A DNA stretch of 64,000 bases from Saprospiraceae bacterium (GTDB lineage Bacteria > Bacteroidota > Bacteroidia > Chitinophagales > Saprospiraceae): assembly GCA_016717265.1 (NCBI GenBank), contig JADKFX010000001.1, forward strand, positions 2,740,501 through 2,804,500, given 5' to 3'. Each line of letters begins with the position of its first letter. Within the stretch, counting starts at the first letter, position 1. A program made the translations under genes and the position numbers. The notes beneath the pieces were generated by a model that made no database searches, was not told the DNA's origin, and saw only the letters and a program-made list of their open reading frames with translations. Below are positions 1 through 8,352 of the stretch, one piece after another.

Positions 1-450
1 ACTGGCAAAACAAATTCTAAGTACTTAAACGATGGAATTCTTGAGTATCAAAAGCGAATTTGCCAATTACATAAATTTGAAATCAGAGAGTTTAAAGAAT
101 CAAAAGGGATTCAAATGCCAAAACTCATTACAAAATATGAAGAGGAAGCTATCAGTTTAGTATTGGATAAATCAAAATTCAAAGTGGTATTATTAGATGA
201 AGTTGGAATTTCTATGCGTTCCATTGAATTCTCCAAATGGCTTGAAGCTAAATTTTTAAATTCAACACATAAGTTTTGTTTTATAATTGGTGGACCGTAT
301 GGATTTTCTGATGAATTTAAATTAAAAGCCGATTCTTTGTTGTCTTTATCTAAAATGACCTTATCTCACCAATTAATTCGACTTGTTTTTTTAGAACAAT
401 TATACAGAGCCTTATCCATTAAAAATAATTTACCATACCATCATGAATGA
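1..450 (+). CDS. rlmH: 23S rRNA (pseudouridine-1915-N3)-methyltransferase RlmH, 5' end cut by window edge
   Basis: RlmH is a small SPOUT-fold enzyme that uses SAM to methylate pseudouridine 1915 in helix 69 of 23S rRNA. The frame is open from base 1, and its first residues (TGKTNSKYLNDGILEYQKR) match the family N-terminus, where GKT follows a short beta strand; only a handful of residues are missing upstream. The C-terminal half has the SAM-knot signatures FIIGGPYGF and LSHQLIRLVFLEQLYRA. The ATG at 115 is therefore an internal methionine, not the start. The stop overlaps the next gene's start by 8 bases (ATGAATGA), suggesting translational coupling. The identification is firm. Confidence 0.93.
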   Translation, partial: TGKTNSKYLNDGILEYQKRICQLHKFEIREFKESKGIQMPKLITKYEEEAISLVLDKSKFKVVLLDEVGISMRSIEFSKWLEAKFLNSTHKFCFIIGGPYGFSDEFKLKADSLLSLSKMTLSHQLIRLVFLEQLYRALSIKNNLPYHHE

Positions 451-1039
451 ACTACTGCCATTAATGACTTATTCATTGCTGATATCCATATCGCTGATAT
501 CGATTATTGGTTTCAATAATACTGCTTTATTTGATCAATGTAAGCACTATCCATATCTTGAAAACAAACAAAAGTCTTTTTATAGATGGTTTACCTGTGG
601 CTTTTTACATGCCAACTGGTTACATTTATTTTTCAATGCATTTGTTTTGTGGCAATTTGGATCTGTCATTGAGAAAATATATAAAGAAATGTATGGAATG
701 ATGCTAGGCGGAATTCTATTTATTGTTATTTACGTTTTAATTTTAATATTATCCTGTATCCCAACTTATATAAAATTTAAAAATAATCCACAATATTCTA
801 GTATCGGTGCTTCTGGTGCCATTTCTGGTATCTTATTTATTTACATTTTATACTTTCCGTTTAATTTGTTATATTTATTTGGAATGATTCCTGTACCAGC
901 TATCGTATTTGGATTCTTGTATTTATATTATTCGTGGTGGGCATCCCGAAATACAAATGATCACATAGACCATGATGCGCATTATTATGGAGCTGTAATG
1001 GGCCTTTTATTTGGTGTAATAATTAAATATCTGCTATAA
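443..1039 (+). CDS. rhomboid family intramembrane serine protease
   Basis: A 198-residue multi-pass membrane protein. It shows the rhomboid signatures: HLFFN (His61, Asn65) in the second helix, GASG with the nucleophile Ser124, and the catalytic His180 in HYYGAVMGLLFG. Rhomboids cleave transmembrane segments inside the inner membrane; the substrate cannot be told from sequence. There is no extra soluble domain, so it is a compact core protease. It overlaps rlmH by 8 bases and probably shares its transcript. An inactive pseudoprotease is unlikely because the Ser-His dyad is intact. Confidence 0.88.
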   Translation: MNELLPLMTYSLLISISLISIIGFNNTALFDQCKHYPYLENKQKSFYRWFTCGFLHANWLHLFFNAFVLWQFGSVIEKIYKEMYGMMLGGILFIVIYVLILILSCIPTYIKFKNNPQYSSIGASGAISGILFIYILYFPFNLLYLFGMIPVPAIVFGFLYLYYSWWASRNTNDHIDHDAHYYGAVMGLLFGVIIKYLL

Positions 1040-1058
1040 ATAATTGTTTACATAATAT

Positions 1059-2690
1059 TTAGCACTCTTCCATAAAAGGATAATCGTAAGCAACTGGGGG
1101 AACAAAATTTTCTTTAATTGTTCTTGGCGAAACCCACCTCAGTAAATTTAAATGTGAGCCTGCTTTATCGTTGGTGCCAGATGCCCTTGCACCGCCAAAT
1201 GGCTGTTGACCGACTACTGCACCTGTTGGTTTGTCATTTACATAATAGTTTCCAGCAGCATTTCTTAGTATAAAACTAGTTTGCTCAATAATACTTCGAT
1301 CGGTAGCAAAAAGTGCACCTGTTAATGCATATGGTGTTGATTGATCTACTAAATTTAAAATTTCTTTATAGTACTCTTCATCATACACGTAAATTGTTAA
1401 GACTGGGCCAAATATTTCTTCACACATTGATATATATGATGGATCATCTGTTAGAATGACCGTAGGCTCAATAAAGTAACCTATGGATTTATCAAAATTT
1501 CCACCTGCAATAATTTTAACATTAGAATTTAACTTCGCATCCGAAATATACTTTGTTATTTTATCAAAAGATTTTTCATCTATTACTGCATTAATAAAAT
1601 TTGTAAAATCTTCAGGGTTTCCCATTTTCAACTTACTTAAGTTTTTCAGAAATGATTCCTGAATTGCAGGCCAAAGTGATTTTGGCAAATAGGCTCTGGA
1701 AGCCGCACTGCATTTTTGTCCCTGAAATTCAAAAGCACCACGCAATAAAGCAACTGAAACCTGGATAGGATCTGCAGATTCATGAGCAATTATAAAATCC
1801 TTTCCACCAGTCTCTCCTACTAATCTAGGGAAGGATTGGTACAAATCAAGATTTTGTGCAACTTTTTGCCATATGGATTTGAACACTTGTGTAGAACCTG
1901 TAAAGTGAATACCTGCAAAATAACGATGATTGAAAATTACCTCACCAGCTGTTGATCCATCAACAAAAACAAGATTTATAACGCCATTTGGCAAACCAGC
2001 TTCAATTAGAATTTCCATAATTAAAGACGCTGAGTAAATTTGAGTTTCAGCAGGTTTCCATACTACAACATTACCCATCAAAGCAGGAGCACAGGGTAAA
2101 TTACCAGCAATTGAAGTAAAGTTGAATGGGGTAAGTGCGAAAATAAATCCTTCAAGCGGTCGATATTCCAATTTATTCCAAATAGTCGGAGAAGACTCTG
2201 GTTGTTGACTATAAATTTCAGTCATAAACCGAACATTAAAACGTAAAAAATCACAAAATTCACAAACTGCATCAATTTCTGATTGATAGATGTTCTTTGA
2301 CTGTCCGAGCATCGTCATTCCATTTGTTCGAGCTCTATATTTACCAGAAATCAAATCCGCTGCTCGCATAAATATAGCTGCCCTTTCTTGCCAAGAAGTA
2401 GCCTCCCAGGATTCTTTTGCCTGTAAAGCAGCATCAATAGCTTTTGATACATGGGAGGCATTCCCTTTATAAAAGTACCCAAGTCGATGTGCGCGTTCAT
2501 GCGGAGAAAATATATCTTTTGTAAGCTCAGATTTAATTTGTTCTCCATTAATTGTCATACAAATTTCCTTTACTTGAGATTTAAGATCTAGCAAAGTCTG
2601 CTTAAGTTCTAACTTCTCATTGGAACCTGCTTTATAATTTAATATTGGCTCATTCTTTACTTCAGGGATTTTTACAATTGAGTTTAACAT
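1059..2690 (-). CDS. pruA: L-glutamate gamma-semialdehyde (1-pyrroline-5-carboxylate) dehydrogenase
   Basis: NAD-dependent oxidation of P5C/glutamate semialdehyde to glutamate, the second step of proline (and ornithine) breakdown. This is the stand-alone ALDH4A1-type enzyme, not a PutA fusion. From the ATG used here (543 residues) the visible motifs are TPFNFTSIAG with the oxyanion Asn190, GETGGK with general base Glu293 and GQKCSAASR with nucleophile Cys327. The open frame extends to a TTG at 2714, but MLNSIVKIPEVKNEP resembles the usual family start, so the ATG at 2690 is preferred. Its 3' end faces the rhomboid gene 19 bases away, and no terminator hairpin is visible between them. Confidence 0.93.
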   Translation of the reverse strand: MLNSIVKIPEVKNEPILNYKAGSNEKLELKQTLLDLKSQVKEICMTINGEQIKSELTKDIFSPHERAHRLGYFYKGNASHVSKAIDAALQAKESWEATSWQERAAIFMRAADLISGKYRARTNGMTMLGQSKNIYQSEIDAVCEFCDFLRFNVRFMTEIYSQQPESSPTIWNKLEYRPLEGFIFALTPFNFTSIAGNLPCAPALMGNVVVWKPAETQIYSASLIMEILIEAGLPNGVINLVFVDGSTAGEVIFNHRYFAGIHFTGSTQVFKSIWQKVAQNLDLYQSFPRLVGETGGKDFIIAHESADPIQVSVALLRGAFEFQGQKCSAASRAYLPKSLWPAIQESFLKNLSKLKMGNPEDFTNFINAVIDEKSFDKITKYISDAKLNSNVKIIAGGNFDKSIGYFIEPTVILTDDPSYISMCEEIFGPVLTIYVYDEEYYKEILNLVDQSTPYALTGALFATDRSIIEQTSFILRNAAGNYYVNDKPTGAVVGQQPFGGARASGTNDKAGSHLNLLRWVSPRTIKENFVPPVAYDYPFMEEC

Positions 2691-2722
2691 GTTATGGTGA
2701 TTATTGTTTGTCAAAATAAAAA

Positions 2723-3187
2723 TTATAGGGTTGCTTTAACAAGCGCTGGAACAAATGCCTGGACATCTGCTTTACCTAAAATGAGTTCTCGTACAATGGT
2801 AGAACTAATATGTGATAATTCAGGACGAGAGATAAAGAAAACGGTTTCAAGATTCTCTACCAATGTGTGATTGATTTGAGAAATGGTTTTTTCATAATCA
2901 AAATCGGATGCATTTCGGATACCACGTATCAGATAATTTGCATTAATCGATTTACAATATGTCGCAGTAAGTCCATGGTAACTGGTAACTTTTAACTTTT
3001 CTTCATTTTGAAATATTTCCTGAATCCAATCTTTTCTTTGCTTCAATGAAAATAAACTTTTCTTCTGTGAATTTTCACCTATAGCTATATAGATTAAATC
3101 AAATAGTGGCATGGCTCTTAATACAATGTCCATATGCCCTTTGGTAATAGGATCAAAAGATCCTGGAAAGACAGCTATTTTTGGCAA
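2723..3187 (-). CDS. coaD: phosphopantetheine adenylyltransferase
   Basis: Catalyses the penultimate CoA step, ATP + 4'-phosphopantetheine to dephospho-CoA. The 154 residues are full length for the family. Visible are the nucleotidyltransferase motif GSFDPITKGH (9-18), RGIRNASDFDYE (88-99) and the C-terminal ISSTIVRE (127-134). The start is a TTG; there is no in-frame ATG upstream, and the TAnnTTTG promoter at 3203-3210 sits just ahead of it. The end lies 32 bases before the preferred ATG of the downstream dehydrogenase, so the two probably form an operon. Confidence 0.95.
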   Translation of the reverse strand: MPKIAVFPGSFDPITKGHMDIVLRAMPLFDLIYIAIGENSQKKSLFSLKQRKDWIQEIFQNEEKLKVTSYHGLTATYCKSINANYLIRGIRNASDFDYEKTISQINHTLVENLETVFFISRPELSHISSTIVRELILGKADVQAFVPALVKATL

Positions 3188-3202
3188 TGTTTGAATTTTT
3201 TA

Positions 3203-3210
3203 CAAAGATA
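3203..3210 (-). promoter_or_regulatory. putative -7 promoter element of coaD
   Basis: Read on the minus strand this is TATCTTTG, a perfect match to the Bacteroidota housekeeping consensus TAnnTTTG. Transcription would start near 3196, about 9 bases before the TTG start. No clear -33 TTTG was found. Confidence 0.6.
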
Positions 3211-3240
3211 ACGAGACTCATTTCTTTTCCTTGACTAATT

Positions 3241-3801
3241 TTAATCTAATAATTTAAAACTTTCAAAAAATTCATTGGATTCAGCGATTAATCGTTCTTT
3301 ATAATTTGAATAAAAAAATAAACTAATTAATTGATTTCCCTTCCAAATCAAACAAGCCTTTAATGATTTCTCTTCATATTTTATTAAGAACCAACAACAT
3401 TCAATTCCTTTTAGTTGTCCAAATTCTTTATATATAAGTTGGCCTTTCAAATAATTTTGCATTGCATCAATCAAGGTATTGTTTACTGTATTTCGCTCTT
3501 CCAATAATGAAGTTGAATTCATAAATTGTGCAGGATACAATGAACTTATGATTTGATAGGTTTTTGAAGTGTTAAAAGTATCAATCGAAACATAAGATGT
3601 TTGTAATATGGTGCCCAGTTCCGTTTGAATTTCTTTGGACTCTATTCTTGGTAAAGCCGGTATGGATATCTGAAAGAAATGATCGATAGATTTAAAAACA
3701 ATCCAGGATTTATTAAAAAACAAAAGAATTCCAGTAAAAATTACAATTTTAGCCACTATTTTAAAACGACAAAGCGCAGAAAATAGTACAATACTATGCA
3801 C
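3241..3801 (-). CDS. hypothetical membrane-anchored protein
   Basis: I do not recognise a family. The 186-residue frame starts with GTG at 3801 (a second in-frame GTG lies about 15 codons later; there is no ATG nearby). It encodes one hydrophobic segment near residues 16-30 (KIVIFTGILLFF) and then a soluble domain of about 150 residues rich in Ser, Thr, Glu and Lys. The topology suggests a periplasmic domain on a single anchor. It lies 45 bases from lpdA, transcribed divergently, and 53 bases upstream of coaD. Codon use resembles the neighbours, so it is probably a real lineage-specific gene. Confidence 0.55.
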   Translation of the reverse strand: MHSIVLFSALCRFKIVAKIVIFTGILLFFNKSWIVFKSIDHFFQISIPALPRIESKEIQTELGTILQTSYVSIDTFNTSKTYQIISSLYPAQFMNSTSLLEERNTVNNTLIDAMQNYLKGQLIYKEFGQLKGIECCWFLIKYEEKSLKACLIWKGNQLISLFFYSNYKERLIAESNEFFESFKLLD

Positions 3802-3846
3802 TGATATCTATTTTTATCAATAATTTCGCACCCAAATTAGTGCTTT

Positions 3847-5244
3847 ATGAAATTTGATATACTTGTAATTGGATCCGGACCAGGTGGTTATGTAGCAGCT
3901 ATTCGAGCCGCTCAATTGGGAAAGAATGTGGCCATTGTAGAGCGGGAATCTTTAGGTGGCATTTGCTTAAATTGGGGTTGTATTCCTACAAAAGCCTTAT
4001 TAAAAAGTGCTCAAGTCTTTCAATATATAAACCATGCGGCTGAATATGGTATTGAAGTCAAAGAAGCAAGGCCAGATTTTAATGCAATTGTAAAAAGAAG
4101 TAGGACTGTTGCAGATGGCATGAGCAAGGGCATACAATTCTTAATGAAAAAGAATAAAATCCAGGTTATAATGGGTCTAGCTAAGCTTTTGAAGGATAAA
4201 TCAATTGAAATCACGGATGGTACAGGTAAAAAAGAAGTACATACAGCAGATCATATTATTATAGCAACTGGAGGTCGGGCAAAACAACTTCCAAATTTAG
4301 AAATAGATGGAAAAAATATTATTGATTATCGGAAAGCCATGGTGCTGGATACGATCCCTAAAAGAATGGTCGTAGTAGGTGCAGGTGCAATTGGTGTCGA
4401 ATTTGCTTATTTTTATAATACCATGGGTTGCGAAGTTAGTATTGTAGAGTTTATGGAGCAAGGATTAGTGCCCCGAGAAGATCCAGATATCTCTAAAGAG
4501 TTAACAAAGTCATTTAAAAAACTTGGAATTCAAGTTTTTGCAAATACCAGTGTTGAAAAAGTTGATAAATCTAAATCAGGACTTTTAGTAAAATTAAAAG
4601 ATCGAAAGGACGGAAAAGAATCGACTCTTGAATGTGATGTAGTATTATCAGCAGCAGGTGTTACTGCAAATATTGAAAATATTGGATTGGAAGATTTAGG
4701 AATATCAACTGAAAAAGGATTAATTAAAGTAGATGCTTTTTATCAAACAAATGTAGCTGGGATTTATGCAATTGGAGATGTAACACCAGGCCAAGCTTTA
4801 GCACATGTTGCAAGTGCTGAAGGGATCATTTGTGTAGAGGCCATCGCTGGCCACAAACCTGAGCCAATGGATTATAATAATATTCCAGGTTGTACTTATT
4901 GTAGTCCAGAAATTGCATCCGTGGGATATACTGAACTCGCTGCAAAAGCAGCAGGATATGATGTTTTGATTGGTAAATTTCCATTTTCAGCTTCTGGTAA
5001 GGCAAGTGCTGCTGGATCAAAAGAAGGATTTGTAAAACTCATTTTCGACAAAAAATATGGGGAACTTTTAGGTGCCCATATGATTGGCATGAATGTTACT
5101 GAAATGATTGCTGAAATTGTTGTCGCCAGAAAGCTTGAAACAACGGGTCATGAACTTATTAGATCAATTCACCCGCACCCTACTATGTCAGAGGCAATTA
5201 TGGAAGCCGCCGCCGCAGCATACGGTGAAGTAATTCATTTATAA
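3847..5244 (+). CDS. lpdA: dihydrolipoyl dehydrogenase (E3)
   Basis: The FAD-dependent E3 subunit, which reoxidises dihydrolipoamide of the pyruvate/2-oxoacid dehydrogenase and glycine cleavage complexes with NAD. The 465 residues are full length. Visible are the FAD Rossmann motif GSGPGG (9-14), the redox disulfide GGICLNWGCIPTKA (Cys40/Cys45), the NAD motif GAGAIG (178-183), the FAD-closing AIGDVTPG and the catalytic dyad HPHPTMSE (His444, Glu449). No E1/E2 genes lie beside it, so it probably serves several complexes. Its stop directly abuts the stop of the convergent gene. Confidence 0.97.
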   Translation: MKFDILVIGSGPGGYVAAIRAAQLGKNVAIVERESLGGICLNWGCIPTKALLKSAQVFQYINHAAEYGIEVKEARPDFNAIVKRSRTVADGMSKGIQFLMKKNKIQVIMGLAKLLKDKSIEITDGTGKKEVHTADHIIIATGGRAKQLPNLEIDGKNIIDYRKAMVLDTIPKRMVVVGAGAIGVEFAYFYNTMGCEVSIVEFMEQGLVPREDPDISKELTKSFKKLGIQVFANTSVEKVDKSKSGLLVKLKDRKDGKESTLECDVVLSAAGVTANIENIGLEDLGISTEKGLIKVDAFYQTNVAGIYAIGDVTPGQALAHVASAEGIICVEAIAGHKPEPMDYNNIPGCTYCSPEIASVGYTELAAKAAGYDVLIGKFPFSASGKASAAGSKEGFVKLIFDKKYGELLGAHMIGMNVTEMIAEIVVARKLETTGHELIRSIHPHPTMSEAIMEAAAAAYGEVIHL

Positions 5245-5715
5245 TTAATAAGAAATGCCTAGTTTTTTATAGATAAAATGCAATAACCAAGCAGGTCCAA
5301 TTAGTAAATACTGAATATCCTCTAAAAATGATGGTTTCTTGCCTTCTATTTTATGACCAATAAATTGGCCAATCCATGCAATTGTAAAAATAATTACTAA
5401 TGTTATAACAGAATTACAATTATTCAAACTACAATATTCTATTAAATACCAGTTCATTTTTAGTAATAAAAAACCAATAATTATAAAACCCAAAAATATC
5501 GGCTTAGATAATCTAAAATAATAAATCAGAATAGCCAAAAGAACTAAGGACGCCCAATTAAAGTACCATGTTTTAATAAAAACAAAAGGAATATGCAGTA
5601 TTAAACCAATGAGGCTAAACATTATCAATGGTACACAAATCCAATGAATTAGCTTGTTGACTTTGTTTTGATGACTTATGCCATAAGTTTCTAGTAAAAT
5701 ATATAATTTACCCAT
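5245..5715 (-). CDS. Mpo1-like (DUF962/YGL010w) membrane protein
   Basis: A 156-residue protein with about four membrane segments. It has the two hallmark regions of the Mpo1/DUF962 family: HQNKVNKLIHWICVP near the N-terminus and GQFIGHKIEGKKPSFLED near the C-terminus. Yeast Mpo1 is an Fe(II) dioxygenase that removes one carbon from 2-hydroxy fatty acids; the conserved histidines here fit, but bacterial members are uncharacterised. It is the last gene of a likely operon with the GNAT protein (12 bases) and HMG-CoA lyase, which hints at acyl or CoA-ester catabolism. Confidence 0.8.
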   Translation of the reverse strand: MGKLYILLETYGISHQNKVNKLIHWICVPLIMFSLIGLILHIPFVFIKTWYFNWASLVLLAILIYYFRLSKPIFLGFIIIGFLLLKMNWYLIEYCSLNNCNSVITLVIIFTIAWIGQFIGHKIEGKKPSFLEDIQYLLIGPAWLLHFIYKKLGISY

Positions 5716-5727
5716 TGCATTTTATTT

Positions 5728-6168
5728 TTAAAGAACTTTACTCATTTTCCAATGTAAAATATTTACTTCGATAAATGAATCGTCAATCTTTTGATATCCA
5801 CACTTTTCATAAAACGGAATTGCGGTGTCACGGGCATGTAAAATAATTTCTGAATAGCCATTCAAAATTGCCCACTGTTCTGCTTCAAAGACCAATATTT
5901 TACCAAAACCAATAAACTGATATTGCTTAGAGACTACTACCTGCCTCATTTTTAATTTTAAATCAGGCATTTCTTTGAAAGTAAGACAGGCAAATAAAAT
6001 CATTTCGTCATCGAAAAGCCCAAAATGAAATTGATTACTTTCTTCTTCAAGTTGCTCTGAAGTAAACTCAAGATTTAATGGCTTTCTTAATTCCTGATCC
6101 CGAAGTTTAACACAAGAATCATACTCTGGACTCAAAAATTCAATAGGACTAAAAATCGGATCTTGCAT
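5728..6168 (-). CDS. GNAT family N-acetyltransferase
   Basis: A 146-residue protein with the GNAT fold. MRQVVVSKQYQFIGFGKIL holds the beta-4 strand and the acetyl-CoA pyrophosphate loop (Q-x-x-G-x-G type), and FYEKCGYQKI is the typical final beta strand. The acceptor substrate cannot be predicted. It is set tightly between HMG-CoA lyase (3 bases) and the Mpo1-like gene (12 bases), so the three are almost certainly co-transcribed. Its size fits a single-domain GNAT. Confidence 0.82.
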   Translation of the reverse strand: MQDPIFSPIEFLSPEYDSCVKLRDQELRKPLNLEFTSEQLEEESNQFHFGLFDDEMILFACLTFKEMPDLKLKMRQVVVSKQYQFIGFGKILVFEAEQWAILNGYSEIILHARDTAIPFYEKCGYQKIDDSFIEVNILHWKMSKVL

Positions 6169-6171
6169 GTT

Positions 6172-7038
6172 CTAATGATAATTTTCAAATATTAATTTTG
6201 AATTATTAATTGCAAGATAAAATTGATCTAGTTTTATAGATTCAACTTGTTTTCTTTCATGGAAAAACAGAATAAGATTTTCTGTAGGCATATTTCCAGT
6301 AAGTTCATCTTTCGCCATTGGACAGCCACCATAGCCATTAATTGCACCATCAAACCGAAGACAACCAGCATTAAAAGCTGCCTCCACTTTTTCCTGCCAT
6401 GCTAGTGGAACGGTATGAAAATGAGCACCAAATTCTATAAAAGGATAGTTTGGGATTAAATTCGAAAATAGATACGAAATACTTTCCGGTACTGCAACAC
6501 CAATTGTATCTGATAAAGCCATGATTTTAATACCTAAACTATGAAGTTTATTAACCCATGACATTACAATCTCAGCATTCCATTCATCTCCATAAGGATT
6601 TCCAAATGCCATGGATAAATAGATAACTAAATCTTTTCCATTCTTTAAACACAAATCATGAATCTCTTTAACGGTATCCATGGATTCGGGGATATTTGAA
6701 TTTGTATTTCGTATTTGAAATGTTTCTGATACAGAAAAAGGATAACCTAGGAATTGTATATTTGAATAAGTACAAGCTTCCAGGGCCCCTCTTTTGTTTG
6801 CAACAATAGCTAGCAATTTGGTTTTTGAATTAGACAAATCTAATTCTTGAACAATTTGATGTGTATCGCGCATTTGAGGAATCGCTTTGGATGATACGAA
6901 GCTTCCAAAATCAATAGCATAAAAACCTGTATTTATCAATTGCTGAATATATCTTATCTTTAACTCCGTAGGAACAAATTGATGAATACCTTGCATAGCA
7001 TCTCTAGGGCATTCTATAATTTTAACAAGATTTGTCAT
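6172..7038 (-). CDS. hydroxymethylglutaryl-CoA lyase
   Basis: Cleaves 3-hydroxy-3-methylglutaryl-CoA to acetoacetate and acetyl-CoA, the last step of leucine degradation. The 288-residue TIM barrel has ECPRDAMQG with Arg12/Asp13, the metal-binding pair AHFHT (His206, His208) and the catalytic loop GYGGCPMA with Cys239. That cysteine loop separates HMG-CoA lyases from isopropylmalate or homocitrate synthases. It is the first gene of the operon with the GNAT and Mpo1-like proteins. No other leucine-degradation genes lie in the window. Confidence 0.92.
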   Translation of the reverse strand: MTNLVKIIECPRDAMQGIHQFVPTELKIRYIQQLINTGFYAIDFGSFVSSKAIPQMRDTHQIVQELDLSNSKTKLLAIVANKRGALEACTYSNIQFLGYPFSVSETFQIRNTNSNIPESMDTVKEIHDLCLKNGKDLVIYLSMAFGNPYGDEWNAEIVMSWVNKLHSLGIKIMALSDTIGVAVPESISYLFSNLIPNYPFIEFGAHFHTVPLAWQEKVEAAFNAGCLRFDGAINGYGGCPMAKDELTGNMPTENLILFFHERKQVESIKLDQFYLAINNSKLIFENYH

Positions 7039-7096
7039 TCGTTAGGATGAATATCATTTATGTTTTATATAAATTCAATTAAAACTCAAATTTAAT

Positions 7097-7306
7097 ATGG
7101 AATTACGAATACGCTCCTTTCTATTAATACTTGGTTTTGTTTTGTTTGTAGTTGGTCTTCTTTCATTAATATTAAGTCTGGTAAGTATTCGCTTATCTTT
7201 TATGGTGCCAATTGATGATTTAGGATACCTTAAAGCAAGTATTATTAAACTTATTATGGTCGTTTCAGGTATCATTTTAGTCTATTTTATGAAATCAAAT
7301 AGATAA
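7097..7306 (+). CDS. small two-helix membrane protein
   Basis: Encodes 69 residues with two predicted membrane helices (about 7-32 and 47-64) separated by a short loop, and a charged C-terminus (MKSNR). The frame starts with ATG and has no long competing frame. I know no functional assignment, although small proteins of this shape are common in Bacteroidota. It lies 58 bases from the divergent HMG-CoA lyase gene and 74 bases upstream of the TonB-like gene on the same strand, so it could precede it on a transcript. A role in the TonB machinery is only a guess from position. Confidence 0.55.
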   Translation: MELRIRSFLLILGFVLFVVGLLSLILSLVSIRLSFMVPIDDLGYLKASIIKLIMVVSGIILVYFMKSNR

Positions 7307-7380
7307 TTTTAGTATATTTTAAAGGGTCAAATATAATATTTTAGATTTTTTTTGCGTCCTTTACAGTAAAATACGCTTTC

Positions 7381-8352
7381 ATGAGCCAATACTATTATTA
7401 TGACGCCGATAAAGTTGAATCTGGTAACAAAAGGATAGGTTATTTGATAGCTGGAATCCTGCATGCATTATTGTTACTTATATTTTTATGGCGCATACTT
7501 GATTTTGCAAAAGTCCCAGAAGAACAAATAGGAGTTGAAATTCTTTTGCCAATCCAAATCCAGGTTGAAGAACCTGAAGTAGCCACTGGCGGTGGTTCAA
7601 GTGCTGGACCTGAGTCAGAAGCTCCAGAAGAGGGCGGTTCAAAAGGTAGTGAAGCCGCACCCGCATTAGAAGATGTGGTGAAACAACCTGATAAAATTGA
7701 AACCACTAAGCCGATGCCCGTGCCGGTTACCCAAGCTCCTAAACCAGTGATTGTAGCTCCTGATCCTCAAGTAGTTAAAGTGGATCCTCCTAAAGTTGAA
7801 GCACCACCCACAACCAAACCATCCACAGAAGTTGTAACGGCTCCAGTAGAAACTAAACCAAAACCATCGACAGGTGGTTCTCAAGGATCTGGAGGTCATG
7901 CAAATACTGGTGATAATGATTCACCAGGGACTGGAACCAGTGGAACTGGCTCAGGTTCCGGAAGTGGTTCAGGTGGAGCCAATACAGGAACTGGAGCTGG
8001 AGGAGGAGGAGGAACTGGTAATGGTACCGGAACTGGAACAGGCGATGGTGTAGGTGTTGATTTTGATGAGGTTGGAGTTTTAAAAAGAAAAGTAAGTTCA
8101 AGACCAGATATTAAGGATTTAGCCAGGGAAAATGCTCAGATCGTTGTTTTTAATATGTGCATAAATCGAGATGGAGCAGTAACATACATAAAGTACAATC
8201 AAAAACTTTCTAAAACTCGGGACATGAAATTTATAAGAGAAGCAACTGTAAAAATGCAACAATATAAATTTCAGGCAGATGCTAAAGCCCCAAAAAAGGA
8301 ATGTGGTACATTCACTTTTAATGCTTCCGGGATGATTCAGCGATTAAAATAG
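7381..8352 (+). CDS. TonB-like energy transducer with a Pro-rich and Gly-rich linker
   Basis: A 323-residue protein with a cytoplasmic N-terminus, one membrane helix (about 20-40), a long periplasmic Pro/Glu/Thr/Val-rich stretch (about 50-165), a Gly/Ser/Thr low-complexity stretch (about 165-235) and a folded C-terminal domain of about 85 residues. This is the architecture of TonB, which carries proton-motive energy from ExbB/ExbD to outer-membrane receptors; the C-terminal domain reads like the compact TonB_C class (VVFNMCINRDGAVTYIKY). No exbB or exbD is adjacent here. Two cysteines in the C-terminal domain could form a disulfide. It plausibly serves the two TonB receptors in this window. 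Confidence 0.72.
   Translation: MSQYYYYDADKVESGNKRIGYLIAGILHALLLLIFLWRILDFAKVPEEQIGVEILLPIQIQVEEPEVATGGGSSAGPESEAPEEGGSKGSEAAPALEDVVKQPDKIETTKPMPVPVTQAPKPVIVAPDPQVVKVDPPKVEAPPTTKPSTEVVTAPVETKPKPSTGGSQGSGGHANTGDNDSPGTGTSGTGSGSGSGSGGANTGTGAGGGGGTGNGTGTGTGDGVGVDFDEVGVLKRKVSSRPDIKDLARENAQIVVFNMCINRDGAVTYIKYNQKLSKTRDMKFIREATVKMQQYKFQADAKAPKKECGTFTFNASGMIQRLK

Noticed and set aside
115..450. A separate 111-residue gene starting at 115
   Set aside because: The frame is open from base 1 and the upstream residues match the RlmH N-terminus, so 115 is an internal Met.
7440..8101. Several minus-strand frames across the TonB-like gene
   Set aside because: Low-complexity shadows of the Pro/Gly-rich coding sequence with no family resemblance.
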